DNA from: Parasphingorhabdus litoris DSM 22379 | GTDB lineage: Bacteria; Pseudomonadota; Alphaproteobacteria; Sphingomonadales; Sphingomonadaceae | Assembly: GCF_020906275.1 (NCBI RefSeq) | Contig: NZ_CP086727.1 | Location: forward strand, 2,046,001-2,110,000 | DNA length: 64,000 nucleotides | Reading direction: 5' to 3' | Shown: positions 59,390 through 64,000 of the stretch, in pieces | Position numbering within the stretch: the first letter of the stretch is position 1 | How the letters are laid out: each line of letters opens with the position of its first letter | Notes under the pieces: generated by a model | Databases searched by the model: none | Seen by the model: only the letters and a program-made list of their open reading frames with translations | Told to the model about the DNA's origin: nothing | Program-made: the position numbers and the translations under genes

Positions 59390-61398
59390 TCCGCGGCCTC
59401 CAGCATATCATCACCATGCAGCAATTCGGCCGAACAGCGCTGCATTGTAGCGCTGGCGCGAGCGATGCTGTTGGTGAGGTAGAAATCCTTGATCGGATGG
59501 ACGCCCTTCCCTTTGGGTTTGTCGGCCAATCCCGCGGGTGGTGACCAATCAAAGGACACAAGACCTTCTTCCGCCATTTCCGGATGATCCTTGTACATTT
59601 TGCTGCGCAGCTCTTCAAAACTGTCGAAGGGCAGCGTCTTGCCCATCACATCAGACAGAGCCCGCAAAATGCTCCAGTCTTCCCGCGCATCGCCGGGAGC
59701 AAAAATCGCCTTGTTGGAGCGCTGTACGCGCCCTTCCAGATTGACATAAGTGCCGTTTTTCTCGGTATAGGCTGCCGCTGGCAGGATCACGTCCGCTGCA
59801 TGAGCGCCCGCGTCGCCATGATGCCCGATATAGACTTTGAAGCTCTTATCAAACGGCGCATAATCCATTTCGTCAGCACCAAGCGAAAAGAGCAGTTTCG
59901 GCTTTTTCGCTGCAATGGCCTTGATCCCTCCATCATAGGCATAGCCAAGCATCAACCCGCCGGTGCGCGAAGCACCGATATGCAGCACGTTGAAACCATT
60001 CCAGTCATCTCGGATCAGCTTGTATTTCGCTGCCAGTTTCAATGCTGCGCCATGCGCGCCTTCGACACTCAATGCGCCTCCGCCCAGGATGAGCGCCGGT
60101 TTCTCGGCATCTTTCAAGGCATCCGCGGCAGCCTTGGGCAACTTGGCCAGCAAGCCCATATCATCGCCGAGCCATTCCACCGGATAAGTCTGATCCGCCT
60201 CTGGTCCAATGCCAAAGACTTTTGCGCCGCCCTTACGAACAGCTTTACGAATACGCGTGTTGACCAGCGACGCTTCCCAGCGCGGGTTGGTCGAGACCAG
60301 CACGATCACATCGGCTTCTTCAATGCCCGCAATGGTCGTGTTGAAATTGACCGCCGCGAGATTGGATACGTCATAAGACAGGCCGGTCTGACGCCCTTCG
60401 AGCATATCGGACCGCATGGATTTCAGCAACCGCTTGGTCGCATACATGGTTTCGCAATCCACCAGATCACCGGCAATGGCTGCGACGGAACTGCCGGCCT
60501 TGACCGCCGCAATGGCTTCAAAGGCTTCGTTCCAACTGGCGGGAAGCAATTTACCATTCTGCCGAATATAAGGCTGGTCGAGACGGCGCTTCATCAGCCC
60601 GTCAATCGCGTGACGTGTCTTGTCAGTCGCCCATTCCTCATTCACATCATCATTAACCCGTGGCAGAGCGCGCAGCACTTCGCGGCCGCGGCTATCGATC
60701 CGGATATTGGTGCCGACACCGTCCATGACGTCGATGCCCATGGTCTTGGTCAGCTCCCAAGGGCGGGCCTCAAATGCATAAGGCTTGCTGGTCAGCGCGC
60801 CGACCGGACATAGGTCAACGACGTTGCCGCTCAATTCGCTATGCACGGCGCCTTCAAGATAGGATGTGATCTCCATCCCCTCGCCGCGTCCAATGGCGCC
60901 GATTTCTTCCACGCCAGCGACTTCTTCAGCAAAGCGAACACAGCGGGTGCAATGAATACAGCGGGTCATGATCGTCTTGACCACCGGCCCCATATATTTC
61001 TCGGTTACCGCGCGCTTATTCTCATCATAGCGCGATCCGCCCTTACCATAGGCCATGGCCTGGTCCTGCAAGTCGCACTCGCCGCCCTGATCGCAAATAG
61101 GACAATCCAGCGGGTGGTTGATGAGAAGAAATTCCATCACCCCTTCACGCGCTTTCTTGACCATTTCACTATCGGTGCGGATTTCCTGTCCCTCGGCAGC
61201 GGGCAGCGCACAGCTCGCCTGCGGCTTCGGCGGTCCGGGCTTAACCTCCACCAGACACATGCGGCAATTGCCAGCGATGCTCAGACGCTCATGATAACAG
61301 AAGCGCGGAATTTCCTTACCGGCAAGCTCAGCGGCCTGCAGCACGGTTGCGCCCTGTGGAACCTCAAGTTCGACGCCATCTACGGTGACTTTAGGCAT
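59386..61398 (-). CDS. nuoG: NADH-quinone oxidoreductase subunit G
   Basis: 670 residues of the iron-sulfur subunit. The N-terminal ferredoxin-like domain has the 2Fe-2S cysteines in [21 protein letters not shown]. Next come the His/Cys cluster motif [18 protein letters not shown] near residue 98, and [19 protein letters not shown] with [14 protein letters not shown] for 4Fe-4S. The remainder is a molybdopterin-oxidoreductase-like domain that has lost its cofactor, as usual. Its start overlaps the end of the 94-residue ORF by eight bases. Confidence 0.96.
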   Translation of the reverse strand: MPKVTVDGVELEVPQGATVLQAAELAGKEIPRFCYHERLSIAGNCRMCLVEVKPGPPKPQASCALPAAEGQEIRTDSEMVKKAREGVMEFLLINHPLDCPICDQGGECDLQDQAMAYGKGGSRYDENKRAVTEKYMGPVVKTIMTRCIHCTRCVRFAEEVAGVEEIGAIGRGEGMEITSYLEGAVHSELSGNVVDLCPVGALTSKPYAFEARPWELTKTMGIDVMDGVGTNIRIDSRGREVLRALPRVNDDVNEEWATDKTRHAIDGLMKRRLDQPYIRQNGKLLPASWNEAFEAIAAVKAGSSVAAIAGDLVDCETMYATKRLLKSMRSDMLEGRQTGLSYDVSNLAAVNFNTTIAGIEEADVIVLVSTNPRWEASLVNTRIRKAVRKGGAKVFGIGPEADQTYPVEWLGDDMGLLAKLPKAAADALKDAEKPALILGGGALSVEGAHGAALKLAAKYKLIRDDWNGFNVLHIGASRTGGLMLGYAYDGGIKAIAAKKPKLLFSLGADEMDYAPFDKSFKVYIGHHGDAGAHAADVILPAAAYTEKNGTYVNLEGRVQRSNKAIFAPGDAREDWSILRALSDVMGKTLPFDSFEELRSKMYKDHPEMAEEGLVSFDWSPPAGLADKPKGKGVHPIKDFYLTNSIARASATMQRCSAELLHGDDMLEAAE

Positions 61399-61675
61399 TG
61401 GGCGTATCCTTGATTTCTTCCGGCGAAATCAAATTTCTTTGACCCGTCAAATGACCCCGCATTCTAAGGTGAAATCCAAATCTTTTCACCAAAGATACCG
61501 CAGCGGCCTCGCTGCCTGCATAAATAGCATTCTTTTTGTGATGCTTTTCTTTACCAAAATCAGGATCAGCTAATTCATAGAGGCCTCTACTGTCATGGTC
61601 CGGCCAATATTTTTCAACTTGCCCCACCAATCTGCCCGACTTGTGAATGCGATCTCTGTAAACAAGGTGTTTCAC
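61391..61675 (-). CDS. Uncharacterised 94-residue protein between nuoF and nuoG
   Basis: It starts at GTG 61675, overlapping the nuoF stop as GTGA, and ends eight bases inside nuoG, so it is tightly embedded in the complex I operon. The sequence is hydrophilic and basic, without membrane helix or cysteine: [20 protein letters not shown], then [20 protein letters not shown] and [19 protein letters not shown]. The middle, rich in Lys and His, suggests nucleic-acid or phosphate contact, but no family is recognised. The AT content is higher than in the flanking nuo genes, hinting at later arrival. Whether it belongs to complex I or only shares the transcript is unknown. Confidence 0.7.
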   Translation of the reverse strand: MKHLVYRDRIHKSGRLVGQVEKYWPDHDSRGLYELADPDFGKEKHHKKNAIYAGSEAAAVSLVKRFGFHLRMRGHLTGQRNLISPEEIKDTPNA

Positions 61676-62982
61676 TCCGCCGCCTCCATTACTGGCTCAG
61701 CACCGCTATTCTCGCGAATCCGCCGCTCCAACTCTGGCCGGAAATGACGTATAAGCCCCTGAATTGGCCACGCCGCAGCGTCGCCCAATGCACAAATCGT
61801 ATGCCCTTCGACCTGCTTGGTCACTTCATGCAGCGTATCGATTTCTTCAATCGTTGCATCGCCATCACGTAGGCGTTCCATGACGCGCCACATCCAGCCT
61901 GTGCCTTCCCGGCAAGGCGTACATTGACCGCAGCTTTCATGTTTGTAGAAATAGGACAACCTTGAAATCGCGCGGACGATATCGGTAGACTTGTCCATGA
62001 CAATCACCGCTGCCGTGCCGAGGCCCGATTTTAGCTCCGACAAGCCGTCAAAATCCATCGGTGCATCCATGATCTGCTCGGCAGGCACCAGAGGCACGGA
62101 CGAACCACCCGGAATAACCGCGAGCAGATTGTCCCACCCGCCGGTAATGCCGCCGCAGTGTTTCTCAATCATATCACGGAACGGGATCGACATGGCTTCT
62201 TCAAACACGGCCGGTTTTTCAACATGGCCGGAAACCTGGAACAATTTCGTGCCCTTGTTATTCTCCCGCCCGAAACTCGCAAACCAGGGCGCGCCGCGCC
62301 GCATGATGGTCGGAACAACCGCAATGGATTCCACATTGTTGACAGTCGTTGGGCAACCATAAAGTCCTGCTCCGGCAGGAAATGGCGGTTTCAGCCGCGG
62401 CTGGCCTTTTTTGCCTTCCAGGCTTTCGATCATCGCGGTTTCTTCACCGCAGATATAGGCGCCTGCACCGCGATGGACGAAGACGTCGAAATCATAGCCG
62501 GATTTGGCCGCATTCTTGCCAATCAACCCAGCGTCATAGGCTTCCTTGACGGCCGCCTCCATGACCTTGGCTTCCATGATATATTCGCCGCGAATATAGA
62601 TATAAGCCGCGCGAGCCCGCATGGCGAAACCGGCAATCAAAGCGCCCTCGATCAGCTTGTGCGGATCATTGCGCAGGATTTCACGGTCCTTGCAGCTGCC
62701 GGGTTCGGATTCATCGGCATTGATGACCAGAAAGCTCGGTCGCCCATCCGGTGACTCTTTCGGCATGAAGGACCATTTCAGGCCGGTCGGAAAACCCGCA
62801 CCGCCACGACCGCGCAGGCCGCTTTCCTTCATCTCGTTGATAATCTTGTCATTGCCGCGCTTGATGATATCGGCGGTATTGTCCCAATCGCCGCGTTTCT
62901 GCGCAGCCTTCAAGTCCCATGACTGAAAGCCATAGACGTTGGTAAAGATCCGGTCTTTGTCCTGGAGAAAGTCAAAAGCCAT
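61672..62982 (-). CDS. nuoF: NADH-quinone oxidoreductase subunit F
   Basis: 436 residues, the NADH- and FMN-binding subunit. Motifs are [20 protein letters not shown] near residue 55 (NADH), [15 protein letters not shown] near residue 88, [19 protein letters not shown] near residue 170 (FMN), and the 4Fe-4S site [15 protein letters not shown] near residue 345 with a fourth Cys later. Its ATG overlaps the stop of the 30-residue ORF (TAATG). Confidence 0.97.
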   Translation of the reverse strand: MAFDFLQDKDRIFTNVYGFQSWDLKAAQKRGDWDNTADIIKRGNDKIINEMKESGLRGRGGAGFPTGLKWSFMPKESPDGRPSFLVINADESEPGSCKDREILRNDPHKLIEGALIAGFAMRARAAYIYIRGEYIMEAKVMEAAVKEAYDAGLIGKNAAKSGYDFDVFVHRGAGAYICGEETAMIESLEGKKGQPRLKPPFPAGAGLYGCPTTVNNVESIAVVPTIMRRGAPWFASFGRENNKGTKLFQVSGHVEKPAVFEEAMSIPFRDMIEKHCGGITGGWDNLLAVIPGGSSVPLVPAEQIMDAPMDFDGLSELKSGLGTAAVIVMDKSTDIVRAISRLSYFYKHESCGQCTPCREGTGWMWRVMERLRDGDATIEEIDTLHEVTKQVEGHTICALGDAAAWPIQGLIRHFRPELERRIRENSGAEPVMEAAE

Positions 62983-63074
62983 TATTTCTTACTCCTGCGG
63001 CCCCAAAGACCACCCGCAACCGCAATGGCGACAACTGCCAGCGCAACCCATCCTGCATATCCGTCGAGCAGCAT
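62982..63074 (-). CDS. 30-residue single-helix membrane peptide between nuoE and nuoF
   Basis: A 31-codon ORF starts at ATG 63074, two bases after the nuoE stop, behind a strong GGGAGGAG site within the end of nuoE. It ends with TAA sharing a base with the nuoF ATG. The peptide starts MLLDGYAGW, has one membrane helix ([15 protein letters not shown]) and ends with a basic tail GRRSKK, giving an N-out, C-in prediction. Its exact fit between the two genes, with couplings on both sides, argues that it is translated. It could be a small accessory subunit of complex I or an assembly aid; this is inference. Confidence 0.7.
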   Translation of the reverse strand: MLLDGYAGWVALAVVAIAVAGGLWGRRSKK

Positions 63075-63075
63075 C

Positions 63076-63741
63076 TTACCACTCCTCCCGATAGTCATGA
63101 TTGGCCTTGACCATCTCTTTCAGGACAACCGGACCGCCTTTGGGTTCACTGGTCTTACGACCGATTTGTGAACCGACCGGAATCTCTTTGCCATCGGCAA
63201 GGTCTTCGAGGATCCGTGTCATGATATCGTAATCGAGATCTTCGTAATTATCGTCGTTAATCTGGACCATCGGGGCGTTGGAGCAATTGCCCATGCACTC
63301 AACTTCGGTCAGCGTGAACAGGCCATCCGGTGTCGTTTTGCCCTTGGCCATGCCTTTATTCTTGCAGGCCGCCATCACGTCGTCGCTGCCGCGCAGCATG
63401 CAGGGCGTGGTGCCGCAAACCTGAACATGGAAACGGCCAACCGGCGCGAGATTATACATGGTATAGAAGGTCGCGACTTCATAAGCGCGCATATAGGGCA
63501 TGTCTAAATAAGCGGCGACATATTCGATCACCGGAACCGGCAGCCAGCCCTGTGTTTCGGTATCCGCGCCAACCTGACGCTGGGCGAGATCAAGCAAGGC
63601 CATAACCGCCGATTTCTGGCGCCCTTCCGGATATTTTGCGATCTGCCATTTGGCGAGTTTTTCGTTCGCTGACGTGAATTTGAAATCGCCCCACTTGGCG
63701 CGCACTTCAAGTTCATCAGGTATGTTTGGAGCTTCAGCCAT
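63076..63741 (-). CDS. nuoE: NADH-quinone oxidoreductase subunit E
   Basis: 221 residues, thioredoxin-like 2Fe-2S (N1a) subunit. The cluster ligands are in VQVCGTTPCMLRG near residue 108 and EVECMGNCSNAPMVQ near residue 148. The C-terminus carries about 40 residues of charged extension (GKEIPVGSQIGRKTSEPKGG) as in related alphaproteobacteria. It overlaps the upstream 83-residue ORF by eight bases. Confidence 0.96.
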   Translation of the reverse strand: MAEAPNIPDELEVRAKWGDFKFTSANEKLAKWQIAKYPEGRQKSAVMALLDLAQRQVGADTETQGWLPVPVIEYVAAYLDMPYMRAYEVATFYTMYNLAPVGRFHVQVCGTTPCMLRGSDDVMAACKNKGMAKGKTTPDGLFTLTEVECMGNCSNAPMVQINDDNYEDLDYDIMTRILEDLADGKEIPVGSQIGRKTSEPKGGPVVLKEMVKANHDYREEW

Positions 63742-63985
63742 CTACATCACTTTTGTTTCGCGTATCAAAACGCGCTTCCCCGATTTCGTCCCAATGTTTT
63801 GAGAAATATATGTTTAACCAGAACCCGGCGACAATGATGCCCACCGTCATCGTCAACAAGATGATATTCCAAAGCATATTTGCCGGCTGCCACAATTCCC
63901 AGAGCAACATGATAGCCACGATCACAAAGACCGTAGCGCCCATGCCGAGGCGCCATCTTTTTGATGTGTCAGGAGCATCAGCCAT
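63734..63985 (-). CDS. Small two-helix membrane protein upstream of nuoE
   Basis: 83 residues: a short polar N-terminus (MADAPDTSKRWRLG), membrane helix 1 (MGATVFVIVAIMLLWELW), helix 2 (ILLTMTVGIIVAGFWLNIYF) and an acidic-basic tail. GGAG lies upstream of the ATG. It overlaps nuoE by eight bases and is presumably preceded by nuoD beyond the window edge. I do not recognise a family; like the two other small ORFs it may be an accessory of complex I in this lineage or merely co-transcribed. Confidence 0.72.
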   Translation of the reverse strand: MADAPDTSKRWRLGMGATVFVIVAIMLLWELWQPANMLWNIILLTMTVGIIVAGFWLNIYFSKHWDEIGEARFDTRNKSDVDG

Positions 63986-64000
63986 GGCGCAATCTCCGCT

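Noticed and set aside
59584..60813. Plus-strand open frame of 409 codons
   Set aside because: Antisense to nuoG, with no ribosome site and composition of a shadow frame.
1..64000. tRNA, rRNA, insertion sequences and prophage genes
   Set aside because: None were recognised by eye; no transposase motifs, terminal inverted repeats or tRNA-like cloverleaf sequences stood out.

Overview
The window looks like chromosomal DNA of a free-living alphaproteobacterium, most likely a sphingomonad (Sphingomonadales, of the Sphingorhabdus/Parasphingorhabdus/Sphingopyxis kind). The grounds are direct LexA boxes of the form GTTC-N7-GTTC, an alphaproteobacterial AddAB pair, a DivL-type tyrosine kinase-like protein, a 14-subunit-type nuo operon, tsaE-amgK-murU linkage and moderate GC content. 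The genus is inferred from gene content and protein style; no search was possible.

Layout. 1-5130 (minus): the first 1710 codons of a very large YadA-like trimeric autotransporter adhesin that runs off the left edge and contains near-identical 474-bp repeats. A 45-codon small ORF in the same frame lies just upstream. 5925-8227 (plus): two tandemly duplicated LysR regulators, divergent from the adhesin. 8228-8987: non-coding DNA plus a broken flavodoxin-like oxidoreductase gene. 8988-12922 (minus): TauE-type exporter, SecA, small exported protein. 12981-15920 (plus): argJ, a GST-like protein and an inositol-phosphatase-family enzyme. 15932-27312 (minus): divL, tsaE, amgK, murU, addB, addA, trxA. 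These combine cell-cycle signalling, tRNA modification, murein recycling and double-strand-break repair.

27426-36806 (plus): moaB, a LexA-boxed radical SAM/SPL-family gene, tryptophan 2,3-dioxygenase with a kynureninase-like enzyme, and trpG-(YcxB-like)-trpD-trpC-moaC-moeA, followed by lexA with its own promoter and LexA box. One minus-strand PHA-system gene lies between. comEC (minus) then diverges from gltX and gltA (plus), which end at a strong bidirectional terminator.

41894-46019 (minus): an unusual set comprising a histidine-kinase-like protein without the phospho-acceptor histidine, a DUF2336 protein, a membrane protein with a nucleotidyltransferase-like N-terminus and an Hpt-like protein whose acceptor histidine is tryptophan. 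It faces a long acidic, membrane-anchored coiled-coil protein (plus, to 48434). 48451-63985 (minus): one tightly packed operon carrying complex I genes nuoE, F, G, H, I, J, K, L, M, N (nuoA-D presumably lie beyond the right edge), three small extra ORFs, then birA, coaX, RNase J and a DUF1467 protein. Most junctions are 1-8 bp overlaps, indicating translational coupling.

The strongest leads are: the loss of acceptor histidines in three phosphotransfer-type proteins of this window (DivL Tyr569, the kinase-like Pro252, the Hpt-like Trp55); a birA gene with no AUG/GUG/UUG start, probably starting at CTG in a CTGA overlap with nuoN; an unlisted 30-residue membrane peptide between nuoE and nuoF; and a LexA box in front of the SPL-family radical SAM gene.
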